64,000 bases of DNA. It comes from Salinibacter altiplanensis (GTDB lineage: Bacteria; Bacteroidota; Rhodothermia; Rhodothermales; Salinibacteraceae). The DNA is taken from the NCBI RefSeq assembly GCF_002894645.1, contig NZ_NCQY01000020.1:579386-643385 (forward strand), read 5' to 3'. The notes beneath the pieces are model-generated. The model was not told the origin of the DNA, searched no databases, and worked only from the letters and a program-made list of their open reading frames with translations. The translations under genes and the position numbers were made by a program. This document shows, piece after piece, positions 1 to 8,966 of this stretch. Each line of letters opens with the position of its first letter. Positions within the stretch are counted from its first letter, which is position 1.

Positions 1-542
1 TAAAATACCACGCCATCCAGGGCGATAGCCTCACGGCGAGCGACCTGCCGGTAACCAGGGAGACGGTACTGGGGCCAGAGGTTACTGTGAACGGCGACAA
101 GGTCTCGCAGGCCAACATTCCGGCGACGAACGGTGTGATCCACAAGCTCAACGAGCCGCTCTTCCCGCCGACAGCTCTGGTGGACTTCACGGACCGCACG
201 CTGGCGGACACGTCCGTCACGGACACGGACTCCCTGACGGTCGATGGGTCCTACTTCCCGGAGGCAGGTGGATACATCGTCCTTCACGAAGGCTCTGCTG
301 GTGGGCCTGTCGTAGGAAGCTCAGAGTACGTCGAAGGGCGTGGGGTTAGCAATGACGTACAGGTGTACTTGAACAAAGACTACAGCGGAGAAAGCGCTGT
401 GACCCTGGTCGCCATGCCGCACGAGGAAACCACGGGCGATGAGACACTTGACTTCCCCGGAAACGACACGCCGTACACACTCAGCGGAAGTCCTGTGACC
501 GATCAGGTGGAGATTACGGTGGAGTCTACCGGGTCCAACTAG
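1..542 (+). CDS. Fasciclin (FAS1) domain protein with DUF7282-type C-terminal domain, 5' end outside window
   Basis: The reading frame is open from base 3 to the TAA-side stop at 540-542, giving 179 visible residues; the start lies upstream of the window. The first part matches the end of a FAS1 domain, including the hallmark ATNGVIHKLNEPLFPP (about residues 41-56). FAS1 domains are extracellular adhesion modules. The remaining 120 residues resemble the haloarchaeal DUF7282 domain: a glycine-rich stretch with IVLHEG, then VAMPHEETTGDETLDF and an NDTPYTLSG segment near the end. The protein is probably secreted or surface-anchored, but the signal peptide is not in view. The FAS1 call is firm; the second domain is recognised from pattern memory. 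Confidence 0.8.
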   Translation, partial: KYHAIQGDSLTASDLPVTRETVLGPEVTVNGDKVSQANIPATNGVIHKLNEPLFPPTALVDFTDRTLADTSVTDTDSLTVDGSYFPEAGGYIVLHEGSAGGPVVGSSEYVEGRGVSNDVQVYLNKDYSGESAVTLVAMPHEETTGDETLDFPGNDTPYTLSGSPVTDQVEITVESTGSN

Positions 543-787
543 CAATCCTTGGGGGTTGCCCTTGCACCGTTCTGCCAGATATGGGGAGCCGATTGTCCCG
601 GTCGGGGCGGTCGGCTTCTCTGTTTGGGGAGGAGAGCACGCCCGTCCATCCCTGTGAGGACGCGCACGTCGGTGTCCCCGCGACCGGAAGGCCTTTGAGA
701 GGTCCGTCGCCGCACCATCGTCACGGAACTGTAGGCCGTAGGACCCCCCTTCTGGAGAATCGATTTTGCGTAACAATAGTAGGGCTA

Positions 788-1372
788 ATGGTTGACATGA
801 ACGTTCATGCCCAAAAAGGCTGGTTTGTCTTTGTTCTTGTGTTTTTGATCGCTGGGTGCGGCAGCTCCTCTCCGCCCGTTCAGATCACCCAGGACGCGTC
901 GTCCGGCCAAACGACCTACAAGACGCGCCAAATGCCGTTGTCCGGAATTGAGATGACGCAGGGCCTCGAGACGGGAAATCGGTTCTACATGCAGGTTGTG
1001 GGGACGTGCGCTAGCCAGGACTGCGTGCCCCGATCCTACGCCCTCCGCTTCATCAAGGAGGGCACGCAGCCTGTTCAGCTTGAGGGGCGGGGCGTGAGCC
1101 TGACCATTGGGACGGAAACCCTTACCTGGAAAGACCCTCAGAACCGCTCGGTGAACCGAACGTCCACCATTCGAAGCGGCACGTTTGCGCGTGTGGAGGT
1201 AACGAGCGAGCAGCTGTCTACCATCGGAGGCGTGAACGAAGTCAGCGGGACGGTCGGGGGAGAAGGCTTCTCCGTCTCCCACGAGGCGCGTGCGCCCATC
1301 CGCCGGTTGCTGACGCGGCTGGAAGAAGACGTAGACGATTCGTCGGGGGGACGCCCATCGCAGAGGGATTGA
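788..1372 (+). CDS. Putative lipoprotein, function unknown
   Basis: This encodes 194 residues. I chose the ATG at 788 over a much longer upstream extension because it places a clean signal peptide at the N-terminus: hydrophobic residues 12-22 lead into a lipobox LIAGC with Cys24. A second ATG at 797 would also keep the signal. The mature part has one close Cys pair (CASQDC, about residue 75) that may form a disulfide, is rich in beta-type sequence, and ends in an acidic then basic tail (DDSSGG.. SQRD). I do not recognise the family. It precedes a TonB-dependent receptor by about 200 bp, which does not by itself suggest a shared role. Confidence 0.7.
   Translation: MVDMNVHAQKGWFVFVLVFLIAGCGSSSPPVQITQDASSGQTTYKTRQMPLSGIEMTQGLETGNRFYMQVVGTCASQDCVPRSYALRFIKEGTQPVQLEGRGVSLTIGTETLTWKDPQNRSVNRTSTIRSGTFARVEVTSEQLSTIGGVNEVSGTVGGEGFSVSHEARAPIRRLLTRLEEDVDDSSGGRPSQRD
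796..809. repeat. Perfect 14-bp palindrome over the lipoprotein start
   Basis: CATGAACGTTCATG is a perfect palindrome and covers the second possible start codon (797) of the lipoprotein gene. It could be an operator or an RNA fold at the start, but a few palindromes of this length are expected by chance in 64 kb. Confidence 0.3.
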
Positions 1373-1578
1373 CCGCGGCACCCCCGCCGGTATTCAGGCG
1401 TGTCCAGGGCGGGAAGTGCACGTGCGATCGCGAGCTGCGGGCCTGGTGCCGGCACCGACCGGCCCGCGCGGAACGACCGAGAGATCGACGGAGAGCGGTG
1501 ATCAGCAGGGAATGTATTCGGCGACGGAGCCGGAGGTTCTCCGCCTGGGCTGGACGCACCACACCTGTGTAGAGTTGA

Positions 1579-3909
1579 ATGCTGCGGATGCATTTGTTCG
1601 GGGCTTATCACCATCGAGGGCCGTTCTCCAGGCGCTGGAGAGTGTGGGGCTGGGGGCTTCTGGTGGTCGTGTACGTCGTCTCGATAGGGCCGGCGGCCGC
1701 GTTGGCGCAGCCGGATGCGGAGGAGGCCGTCCTGCGTGGGTTCGTGCGGAGTGAGGAGGGAGGCCGGCCCCTGCAGGGAGCAAACGTGGTGGTTCGTCGA
1801 ATGTCGGGCGAGATTGAGGCGGCGGGGGTCGCCGGCGACCGGGGCTTTTATCAGCTCTCGCGGATCCGTCCCGGCCGTTATCGGCTTCGGATTAGCTTTG
1901 TCGGCTACCGGCCCTACCGCGACACGCTCCGGCTTGCTCCGGGGGCCCGTCGGACGCTCTCGGTGGAGCTGGCGGCGGCGCCCCGCCAGATGGATGAGGT
2001 GACGGTCGAAGGGGGGGAAGGGGTCGAGGATGCTGAGGTAGGGCTCCGCAAGATCCAGCCTGCCGACGTGGAGAACATCCCCACCCCAGGGCCGGGAAGT
2101 GACCTTGCCTCCTACCTGCGGTCCCTCCCCGAGGTGGCAACGACTGGGGATCGAGGCGGGCGTCTGTATGTCCGGGGCGGGACCCCGTCTCAGAACCTTG
2201 TCCTCGTGGACGGCATCCCGATCTACAAGCCCTTCCACATCATCGGGTTCTACTCGGCCTTTCCGGGCCGGCTCGTGTCGAGCACCAATTTTCACGCGGG
2301 CGGGTTTGGTGCGGAGCACACTGGGCGCATCTCGTCGGTCATGGACGTTCAACTTCGTCCGGGCAACACGAAGCAGTATCAGGGCAGTGTGGGGACCGGT
2401 CCGTTTTTGGCCTCCGCGCACCTGGAGGGCCCCCTGCAACGCGGCCAAAAATCCTTTTTGGTGCATGCCCGGCACTCCCTTATTGAGCAGGCGGGGCCTA
2501 CCCTCCTGGGACAGGACGCGCCCTACAAGTTCTACGACGTGACCGCGAAGGTGCACACCCAGGGTGCCTCCAGCCAGTGTTCATTTGCTGGCGTGCGCAC
2601 CTACGATCGGGGACGCATCGATCCCGACAACGAGGCCTCTTTCCGGTGGGACAACACCTCCGTTGGGGGGGAATGTCTCTTGTTTAGCACCCAGTCCGCC
2701 CAGACGCTGCACCTCAGTTTTGGGACGACGCACTTCAACAACCGAGTACAGTCGCCCGACGGGACGGTCCGGACCGCGGGCACGTGGAAGGTCCGGACAA
2801 AGTTTGACTTGACCCAACCGGCCCCCTGGGACGGCGCGCTGCGGTGGGGCGGGAAGGTACAGGTCGACGACTACGGATTCGGGCTGGAGGAGCCGTTCTT
2901 GGGGTTCACCAGCGAGGACGACTTTTTGCTCAGTGCGTCACTGTACGGGGACGTCGAATGGAAGGTGAATGAATCGCTCATGGTGAACCCGAGTGTTGGG
3001 GCGCAGTCGCTCTTCGATTGGGGCGGGGTGTCCTTCGATCCCCGCGTGCAGGTGTCGTACCAGCCGTGGTCCGGCCGGTCGGCGACGCTCACTGCGGCCC
3101 TCGGGGTGTATCAGCAGATCCCGACCACCGTGACCGACGAGCGGGATGTCGGGTCCACGTTTCGGGCCTGGACCCCCAGCCCGTTTGAGAACCGCCCCCT
3201 TCGCGCCGACCATGCCCTGCTCGGGTGGGAGCAACAGATTCTGTCCGACATTCGCCTTTCGGCCGAAGGGTGGTACCGACGATTTCAGGATCTTCCCGTA
3301 CCACGGTGGACGCCCCTCGTCCGATTTAACACCAACCTGGTGCGGGCAGACGGCACCGGGTACGGAGTGGACCTGTCGCTGCAATACGACCGGGAGCCGT
3401 TCCGGGTTGACGTGACGTACGGGTACGGGCGGGTTCAGTATCGGGCCTCAAGGGACCAGCTCGGGGCCTGGGTCGGCGATCCTGTCGTGGAATACTCGCC
3501 CCCTCACGACCGGCGGCACAAGGTCGGCATCGTCACGTCCCTGGAGGCGGGCTGGGGCACGGCCTCCGTGCGGTGGCAGTACGGATCCGGACGCCCGTTC
3601 ACGCAGGTGTACGGGTACGATACGCTCCTTGAGGTGCGGGGCCTTCGAGACACCCCCTCCGATGCTGTGGGGGTGCCGCGCGCCCTCTTCGACCGTCCAT
3701 ACCGTGCACGCCTGCCGAGCTATCACCGGCTCGACGTGTCGCTGGGGCGCTCGTTTGACCTGGGACCCGATGTGGACCTGTCGGTGGAGGCAGGGGCCAT
3801 GAACGCGTACAACCGGTCCAATGTGTTCTACATTGACCTCTCTACGCTCGACCGAGTCGACCAGCTTCCCCTCATCCCGTACCTGTCCCTTCAGGTTGAC
3901 ATCCAGTAA
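1579..3909 (+). CDS. TonB-dependent outer-membrane receptor with carboxypeptidase-like N-terminal domain
   Basis: This 776-residue protein has a signal peptide (hydrophobic LLVVVYVVSIGPAAALAQ, about residues 26-45), a CarboxypepD-reg-like beta-sandwich (about 50-135, with GRPLQGANVVV and YRLRISFVGY), and a TonB plug (about 150-270) with YVRGGTPSQNLVLVDGIPIY. The rest is a beta-barrel. It has no STN signalling domain, so it is a transporter without obvious transcriptional signalling. The gene 68 bp downstream encodes a DUF4249-type lipoprotein, a pairing repeated at 35-39 kb. The substrate cannot be told from the sequence. ATG 1588 is an alternative start. It ends in VDIQ rather than the usual terminal aromatic residue of outer-membrane barrels. 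Confidence 0.92.
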   Translation: MLRMHLFGAYHHRGPFSRRWRVWGWGLLVVVYVVSIGPAAALAQPDAEEAVLRGFVRSEEGGRPLQGANVVVRRMSGEIEAAGVAGDRGFYQLSRIRPGRYRLRISFVGYRPYRDTLRLAPGARRTLSVELAAAPRQMDEVTVEGGEGVEDAEVGLRKIQPADVENIPTPGPGSDLASYLRSLPEVATTGDRGGRLYVRGGTPSQNLVLVDGIPIYKPFHIIGFYSAFPGRLVSSTNFHAGGFGAEHTGRISSVMDVQLRPGNTKQYQGSVGTGPFLASAHLEGPLQRGQKSFLVHARHSLIEQAGPTLLGQDAPYKFYDVTAKVHTQGASSQCSFAGVRTYDRGRIDPDNEASFRWDNTSVGGECLLFSTQSAQTLHLSFGTTHFNNRVQSPDGTVRTAGTWKVRTKFDLTQPAPWDGALRWGGKVQVDDYGFGLEEPFLGFTSEDDFLLSASLYGDVEWKVNESLMVNPSVGAQSLFDWGGVSFDPRVQVSYQPWSGRSATLTAALGVYQQIPTTVTDERDVGSTFRAWTPSPFENRPLRADHALLGWEQQILSDIRLSAEGWYRRFQDLPVPRWTPLVRFNTNLVRADGTGYGVDLSLQYDREPFRVDVTYGYGRVQYRASRDQLGAWVGDPVVEYSPPHDRRHKVGIVTSLEAGWGTASVRWQYGSGRPFTQVYGYDTLLEVRGLRDTPSDAVGVPRALFDRPYRARLPSYHRLDVSLGRSFDLGPDVDLSVEAGAMNAYNRSNVFYIDLSTLDRVDQLPLIPYLSLQVDIQ

Positions 3910-3977
3910 CAGGACTGACACTCAGTGACGCAGGTGCAGGCGTTCTCCAGTCGTTTGCCGAGGTTCCGTTTCGTTCG

Positions 3978-4889
3978 ATGCGACCGCCCGTCTCCCCATT
4001 CCGGCCCTTTTTCGTGCTAGGAGCCGTGGCCGTCCTCGCGGCCATCCTGATGCTGGGGGGGTGTGATCCCGCCGTGTCGGTGCTCAACCCGTCCGACCAG
4101 TATCGATTCTCACTGTTCGGCACCCTGAACGTGGCCGCCGACACGCAGGTGATTCGGGTAGACCCGCTGGGAGACGCAACCCAGGTGAGAAGTCAGCAGG
4201 CCTTTGCCGCAACCGTTCTTCTCGAGAACTTGGAGACCGGAACGCAGGTGACGCTCGCCGACTCCTTTGAGGCCATCGGAGAGGGATCTGCCCGGTTTCA
4301 CAACCTCAAGACGGCTCATCCCATCCAGCCCGACACGCGGTATCGCGTATCGGTGCGTGTGGATGGGGACCCCGTAACGACGGCGACCACGACGACGCCG
4401 GCCCGTCCCCCAACCCTCCGGCACGAGCCCAGCTCGACGGACGACGAGCCGTTTCTGCTTCCTTGCCTCACCCGATCCCGCGAGCTCGTGGAGTCGGAGA
4501 ACACGTTCACCCTTCGGGCCAGTGCCGTCGAGTCCCTTGCGGCCGTGCAGGTGCGCTATCCGATCGAGGGGGCCTTCAGACAGGTCGACCACTATGGCGA
4601 CGCCGAGTACAGAACGAGCGTCAATCTATACCGGATTTCCGTGTATTATGGGGCGGACCTCCGCGTTGGAACCCTCGCGGGGGAGGGGTGTGCCGGTCGG
4701 TCTCAGTTCGTCCAGCCGCGTGCCCAGGTGGCCGTGACTGCGGGCGGACCGGACTGGCCGGATTGGCAGGACGCGTCGCTCAACGACATTGCTCGTCCGG
4801 ACACCTTCACGAATGTGGAGGGTGGGCATGGCTTTGTGGGAGGGGTCTACTCGGACACGATCCAGATCCCCATCCAGCGGCGGGAGTAG
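3978..4889 (+). CDS. DUF4249-type lipoprotein, partner of the upstream TonB receptor
   Basis: The 303-residue product begins with a hydrophobic signal and a lipobox ending LMLGGC (Cys about residue 30), so it is probably an outer-membrane or periplasmic lipoprotein. The following beta-rich sequence (FSLFGTLNVAADTQVIRV, VLLENLETGTQVTL, TRYRVSVRVDG) fits the DUF4249 layout. These proteins are usually encoded next to TonB-dependent receptors in Bacteroidota, and here the gene lies 68 bp after one. A direct role in substrate capture is inference. Two internal Cys residues (PCLTRSRE and GEGCAGR) could form a disulfide. Confidence 0.7.
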   Translation: MRPPVSPFRPFFVLGAVAVLAAILMLGGCDPAVSVLNPSDQYRFSLFGTLNVAADTQVIRVDPLGDATQVRSQQAFAATVLLENLETGTQVTLADSFEAIGEGSARFHNLKTAHPIQPDTRYRVSVRVDGDPVTTATTTTPARPPTLRHEPSSTDDEPFLLPCLTRSRELVESENTFTLRASAVESLAAVQVRYPIEGAFRQVDHYGDAEYRTSVNLYRISVYYGADLRVGTLAGEGCAGRSQFVQPRAQVAVTAGGPDWPDWQDASLNDIARPDTFTNVEGGHGFVGGVYSDTIQIPIQRRE

Positions 4890-5027
4890 TCGCTCATTCG
4901 AGGTTGCGATTTTCCCGACTCGTTCCCACACGGACAGAGGAAAATCAGGAAACGGCGAAGGAGCCCGCTTTGATGTCCGGAAGAGATGGGTACATTGGAG
5001 AAGGCGGTTGGGCCCACCCCACAAAAT

Positions 5028-5045
5028 CCCCGTGGATTCACGGGG
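5028..5045. repeat. Short perfect hairpin upstream of the phosphatidyltransferase gene
   Basis: CCCCGTG and CACGGGG form a 7-bp stem around a GATT loop in the 247-bp gap between the DUF4249-type gene and the CDP-alcohol phosphatidyltransferase. There is no T-run on either side, so a Rho-independent terminator is unlikely. An mRNA 5' structure is possible. Confidence 0.35.
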
Positions 5046-5136
5046 CGAGGCCGGGGAGGGAGGGGCTTTTGCAGACCACCCGTCGCGAGTCCTCGTAGCA
5101 CATTCCCCAATCTTCTTGAGGAATTAGGCAGATTCC

Positions 5137-5739
5137 ATGTCGCTTGTGCCGTCACTCCCAACCCTGGGCCGCTTCTGGACGGCCGCAAATGTGCTCAGCC
5201 TGAGTCGGTTGGGACTGGTGGTGCCCATCACCGTTCTCCTGTGGCGGGACGGGCCCCTGGGCTGGCTGCTCGGGCTCGTCCTCCTCGTCATCCTCACCGA
5301 CTGGTTTGACGGGCGCATCGCGCGGTGGACCCGCACCGTGTCGGAGTGGGGGAAGGTGATTGACCCGGTGGCCGACAAGTTTGCGGCCGTCATGACGGTC
5401 ACGGCCCTCACTTTTCGGCCCGCGGAGCCGCACCTCCCGCTCTGGTTCTTTGGGCTCGTGGTGGGCCGGGACGTCGCGATCCTGCTCGGCGGGATGGCGA
5501 TTGCGCGGCGCTCGGGCCAGATCGTGATGAGCGCCTGGGCCGGCAAGGCGGCCTCGCTCTGGCTGGCCCTCACAATCCTGAGCGTCATCCTAAAGGCCGA
5601 CCCGCCGGTCCTTCGGGTCTGCCTCTGGATGGCGACCGGCCTGTTCGTCTTCTCGTTTCTTCTGTACGTTGTCCGCTATCTGCAGGCCACGCGGAACGCC
5701 GAGGGGGCGGCGCCCGATTCTGTTCCGCAGGGACCCTAA
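5137..5739 (+). CDS. pgsA: CDP-alcohol phosphatidyltransferase, probable phosphatidylglycerophosphate synthase
   Basis: This 200-residue integral membrane enzyme carries the complete family signature D-x2-DG-x2-AR-x8-G-x3-D-x3-D, seen from DWFDGRIAR to KVIDPVADK (about residues 50-75). The family joins CDP-diacylglycerol to an alcohol; with glycerol-3-phosphate this is the committed step to phosphatidylglycerol and cardiolipin. Several hydrophobic helices follow. Length and sequence fit PgsA better than phosphatidylserine synthase, but the acceptor cannot be proven. GAGG lies about 14 bases before the ATG. ftsY follows after 45 bp, so the two may be co-transcribed. Confidence 0.85.
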   Translation: MSLVPSLPTLGRFWTAANVLSLSRLGLVVPITVLLWRDGPLGWLLGLVLLVILTDWFDGRIARWTRTVSEWGKVIDPVADKFAAVMTVTALTFRPAEPHLPLWFFGLVVGRDVAILLGGMAIARRSGQIVMSAWAGKAASLWLALTILSVILKADPPVLRVCLWMATGLFVFSFLLYVVRYLQATRNAEGAAPDSVPQGP

Positions 5740-5784
5740 CGGACGACGGATCGCCGTGCTTTTTTTGGATTTGTCTCGCACACC

Positions 5785-6759
5785 ATGGGCTTTCTCGACA
5801 CGTTTACGAACTGGAACGACGACGATGAGCAGGAAAAGCTGGAGGAGGGGCTCGACAAGACCCGCGACAGCTTCTTTGGCAAGCTCGACCGCATGGTGCG
5901 GGGCAAAGACACGATCGACGCCGAGGTGCTCGATGAGCTCGAAGAGGTCCTGATCACCAGCGACGTGGGGGTGGACACCACGCTCGACATCATCGACCAC
6001 ATTAAGGCTCGGGTGGAGCGGGACCAGTACGTGTCGGCCCAAGAGCTGGACGGACTGATCCGGGACGAAATTGCGAAGCTCATGCTGGAGGGAGCCGAGG
6101 AGCGTCCGGCCGACTTCACCGCGCCACTCCCCAACCAGCCCCATGTCATCATGGTGGTGGGCGTGAATGGGGTGGGCAAGACGACCACCATCGGCAAGAT
6201 GGCCCACAAATATCGCCGGGCGGGCAAGAGTGTGCTGATGGGGGCGGGGGACACCTTCCGGGCGGCCGCCATCGAGCAGTTGGAGGTGTGGGCCGACCGG
6301 GCGGAGGTGCCCCTCATCAAGCAGGCCCATGGCGCGGACCCGGCGGCGGTGGCGTACGACACGATTGAGGCCGCCGAGGCACGGGGCGCGGACGTGGCCA
6401 TCGTCGACACGGCGGGGCGGCTCCACACGAAGGGCGGGCTCATGGACGAGCTCGCCAAGATGAAGCGGGTGATGGGACGCAAAATTCCGGACGCGCCCCA
6501 CGAGGTGCTGCTCGTGCTCGACGCGTCGACCGGACAAAATGCCCTCCGACAGGCCGAGGAGTTCATCGACAGCGTAGACGTAACGGACCTGGCGCTGACC
6601 AAGCTCGACGGAACGGCGAAGGGAGGGATTGTGATCGGGGTCTCGCACCAGTTTCAGGTGCCGGTCAAGTACATCGGGGTGGGGGAAGAGATCGACGACC
6701 TGCAGGTGTTTGACCGCAAGGGGTTTGTGCAGGGGCTGTTCAAAGGCGTTGAAGGGTGA
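5785..6759 (+). CDS. ftsY: Signal recognition particle receptor FtsY
   Basis: This 324-residue GTPase is the membrane-side receptor for SRP-ribosome complexes. It has a short acidic A-type N-terminus, a helical N domain (about 25-105) and a GTPase G domain. The motifs are GVNGVGKTTT (P-loop), DTFRAAA, DTAGRLHTK and TKLDGTAKGG, all typical of the SRP GTPase pair. It is at the short end for FtsY because the A domain is only about 20 residues. The last codons and stop overlap a run of 7-8 bp repeats that continues into the gap before fmt. Confidence 0.96.
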   Translation: MGFLDTFTNWNDDDEQEKLEEGLDKTRDSFFGKLDRMVRGKDTIDAEVLDELEEVLITSDVGVDTTLDIIDHIKARVERDQYVSAQELDGLIRDEIAKLMLEGAEERPADFTAPLPNQPHVIMVVGVNGVGKTTTIGKMAHKYRRAGKSVLMGAGDTFRAAAIEQLEVWADRAEVPLIKQAHGADPAAVAYDTIEAAEARGADVAIVDTAGRLHTKGGLMDELAKMKRVMGRKIPDAPHEVLLVLDASTGQNALRQAEEFIDSVDVTDLALTKLDGTAKGGIVIGVSHQFQVPVKYIGVGEEIDDLQVFDRKGFVQGLFKGVEG

Positions 6760-6854
6760 ACGTTGGAACGTTGAACGTTCTGCCCCTGACCGATGTCTGA
6801 TCCCTTTTCCCGTGCCCATTTCATTGTCAAACGCACCAACGGTCCAACGCAAAC
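6748..6854. repeat. Inverted pair of heptad-type repeats between ftsY and fmt
   Basis: The left block (6748-6780) reads as GTTGAAG, GGTGAAC, GTTGGAAC, GTTGAAC, GTTC and begins inside the last codons of ftsY. The right block (6826-6854) read on the minus strand gives GTTTGC, GTTGGACC, GTTGGTGC, GTTTGAC, and directly abuts the fmt ATG. The two blocks could pair imperfectly in RNA or single-stranded DNA. Related units occur near 47.8 kb. Confidence 0.6.
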
Positions 6855-7778
6855 ATGAGAGTCCTTTTTATGGGCACGCCGGAATTCGCGGTGCCCTCGC
6901 TTACGGCCCTCGTTGACGCCGGGTACAGCCCCGAAGCCGTGGCCACCGGGCCCGATCGGCCGCGGGGGCGTGGGCAAGAGGTGACGCCAACCCCGGTAAA
7001 GTCCGCGGCGGAGGCGGCGGGCATCGACCGCATTCTCCAGCCGGAAGACGTGACCGATCCGGACTTTGCCGCTGAGGTGTCGGCGCTGGCGCCCGACGTC
7101 ATCGCGGTGGTGGCCTACAAGATTCTTCCGCCCGAGGTCTTCACGGCGGCCCGCGAGGGGGCCTTCAACCTGCACGGGTCGTTGCTGCCGAAGTACCGCG
7201 GCGCCGCGCCCATCAACCACGCCATCATGCAGGGCGAGAGTGAGACCGGCGTTACGACCTTCTTTCTGGAGCCGTCTGTGGACACGGGCGATGTTATCCT
7301 GCAGAAGAAGATGTCGATTGGGCCTGCCGAGACCGCCGGGGAGGTGCACGACCGAATGGCTGAGCTCGGGGCCGAGGCGGTGGTGGCGACGGTCCGTCAG
7401 ATCGACGAGGGCACCGTTGAGACGCGCCCGCAGGACGACGACGCGGCCACGCCGGCCCCCAAGATCCACGACGACGACGGCACGGTCCCGTGGCCCAGGT
7501 CGGCCGAGGCCGTGCACAATCACGTCCGTGGGCTGTCTCCCTACCCGGGGGCGTGGACCCTGCACGACGACACGCGCCTCAAGCTATACCGCACGCGGCG
7601 GGCGGAGGGCACGGGAGCCCCCGGCACGGTGCTCGACGCCGACGGACGCCTGCTCGTGGCCTGCGGCTCCGGGGCGGTGGAGGTGGTCACGCTGCAGCAG
7701 CCCGGGCGGAAGCGCCTCGATGCTGTCGACTTCCTGAACGGCTATTCCCTGTCGGAAGGCGACCGCCTGGGCGAGTGA
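6855..7778 (+). CDS. fmt: Methionyl-tRNA formyltransferase
   Basis: The 307-residue enzyme formylates the methionine of initiator tRNA using 10-formyl-tetrahydrofolate. The start MRVLFMGTPEFAVPSL is the conserved N-terminus of the family. The formyl-transfer site is visible as NLHGSLLPKYRGAAPI followed by TGVTTFFLEPSVDTGDVI (about residues 105-150). The C-terminal tRNA-binding beta-barrel domain occupies about 205-307. Length is typical. The peptide deformylase gene often found beside fmt is not here. Confidence 0.96.
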   Translation: MRVLFMGTPEFAVPSLTALVDAGYSPEAVATGPDRPRGRGQEVTPTPVKSAAEAAGIDRILQPEDVTDPDFAAEVSALAPDVIAVVAYKILPPEVFTAAREGAFNLHGSLLPKYRGAAPINHAIMQGESETGVTTFFLEPSVDTGDVILQKKMSIGPAETAGEVHDRMAELGAEAVVATVRQIDEGTVETRPQDDDAATPAPKIHDDDGTVPWPRSAEAVHNHVRGLSPYPGAWTLHDDTRLKLYRTRRAEGTGAPGTVLDADGRLLVACGSGAVEVVTLQQPGRKRLDAVDFLNGYSLSEGDRLGE

Positions 7779-7933
7779 TTCCGCCCCAAGAGAATCCCGA
7801 TATGTAGCGGATCGGAAAACGCGCCGGATGGCTTCGACATTGCAGAGATGGAGGGACGCGAAGAGAGAGGGATGGGAAGCGCAGGTGCGTCCCCCCATCT
7901 CCGACGCCCACACGCACTTACGCACATACGAAA

Positions 7934-8929
7934 ATGCCCGAACGCGACCTTTCTGAAATCGAGGACCGCATCGCGGCCGAGAGTGCGTTCGTAGAAGACC
8001 TGCTGGAGGAGATGAGCCGGGTGGTGGTGGGGCAGCGGTACATGATCGAACGGCTCCTGATTGGCCTTCTGGCCGACGGGCACGTGCTGCTGGAGGGGGT
8101 GCCCGGCCTCGCGAAGACCCTCACCGTGCGCACCCTCTCCGACGCTATCGGGACGGACTTTCAACGCATCCAGTTTACGCCGGACCTGCTCCCGGCCGAC
8201 CTCCTCGGCACCCAGATCTACGACCAGGAGACCGGCTCCTTCTCCATCAACAAGGGGCCGATTTTCACCAATGTCATTCTGGCCGACGAGATCAACCGCT
8301 CGCCCGCCAAGGTGCAGAGTGCGCTCCTGGAGAGCATGCAGGAGCGGCAGGTTACCATTGGCGAAACGACGTTTCCGCTCGACGACCTGTTTCTGGTGCT
8401 CGCGACCCAGAACCCGATTGAGCAGGAGGGCACCTACCCGCTCCCCGAAGCGCAGGTGGACCGGTTCATGCTCAAAATCAATGTGACGTATCCGACGGGG
8501 GAGGAGGAGCTGGAGATTATGCGGCGCATGGCGCAGACCGACGCGTCGCCCTCCGTGGAGGCCGTCGCCAGCCCACGGCAAATCCTCCGGGCGCGCGCAG
8601 TGATCAACGACCTTTACATCGACGAGCGGCTGGAGCAGTACATCGTGAACCTCGTCCTGGCGTCCCGCGACCCGGAGGCGCACGGGCTCGGGGAGATGGC
8701 GCCGCTGCTGGAGTACGGGGCGTCGCCGCGGGCCAGCATCAACCTGAACCTTGCCGCCCGGGCCCATGCGTTCCTTCGCCACCGTGCCTACGTGACCCCC
8801 GAGGACGTACGGGCGGTGGCCACGGACGTGATGCAGCACCGGCTCGTGATTACATATGAGGCGGAGGCCGAGCAGGTCGCCGCCGCAGACCTCGTCGACC
8901 GCATCCTGGGCAGCGTGGAAGTGCCCTAA
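7934..8929 (+). CDS. MoxR-family AAA+ ATPase
   Basis: This 331-residue AAA+ protein has Walker A EGVPGLAKT (about residues 54-62), Walker B ILADEINR followed by SPAKVQSALLESMQE, and sensor sequence LATQNPIEQEGTYPLPEAQ, all signatures of the MoxR group. The C-terminal third is the lid domain. MoxR ATPases act as chaperones that mature metal or surface protein complexes, usually together with DUF58 and VWA proteins. None of these partners is in the window; hprK follows after 37 bp instead. Confidence 0.92.
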   Translation: MPERDLSEIEDRIAAESAFVEDLLEEMSRVVVGQRYMIERLLIGLLADGHVLLEGVPGLAKTLTVRTLSDAIGTDFQRIQFTPDLLPADLLGTQIYDQETGSFSINKGPIFTNVILADEINRSPAKVQSALLESMQERQVTIGETTFPLDDLFLVLATQNPIEQEGTYPLPEAQVDRFMLKINVTYPTGEEELEIMRRMAQTDASPSVEAVASPRQILRARAVINDLYIDERLEQYIVNLVLASRDPEAHGLGEMAPLLEYGASPRASINLNLAARAHAFLRHRAYVTPEDVRAVATDVMQHRLVITYEAEAEQVAAADLVDRILGSVEVP

Positions 8930-8966
8930 CGCGGATGTTCGTTCCGATCGCCCCCTCTGTCCCGCC

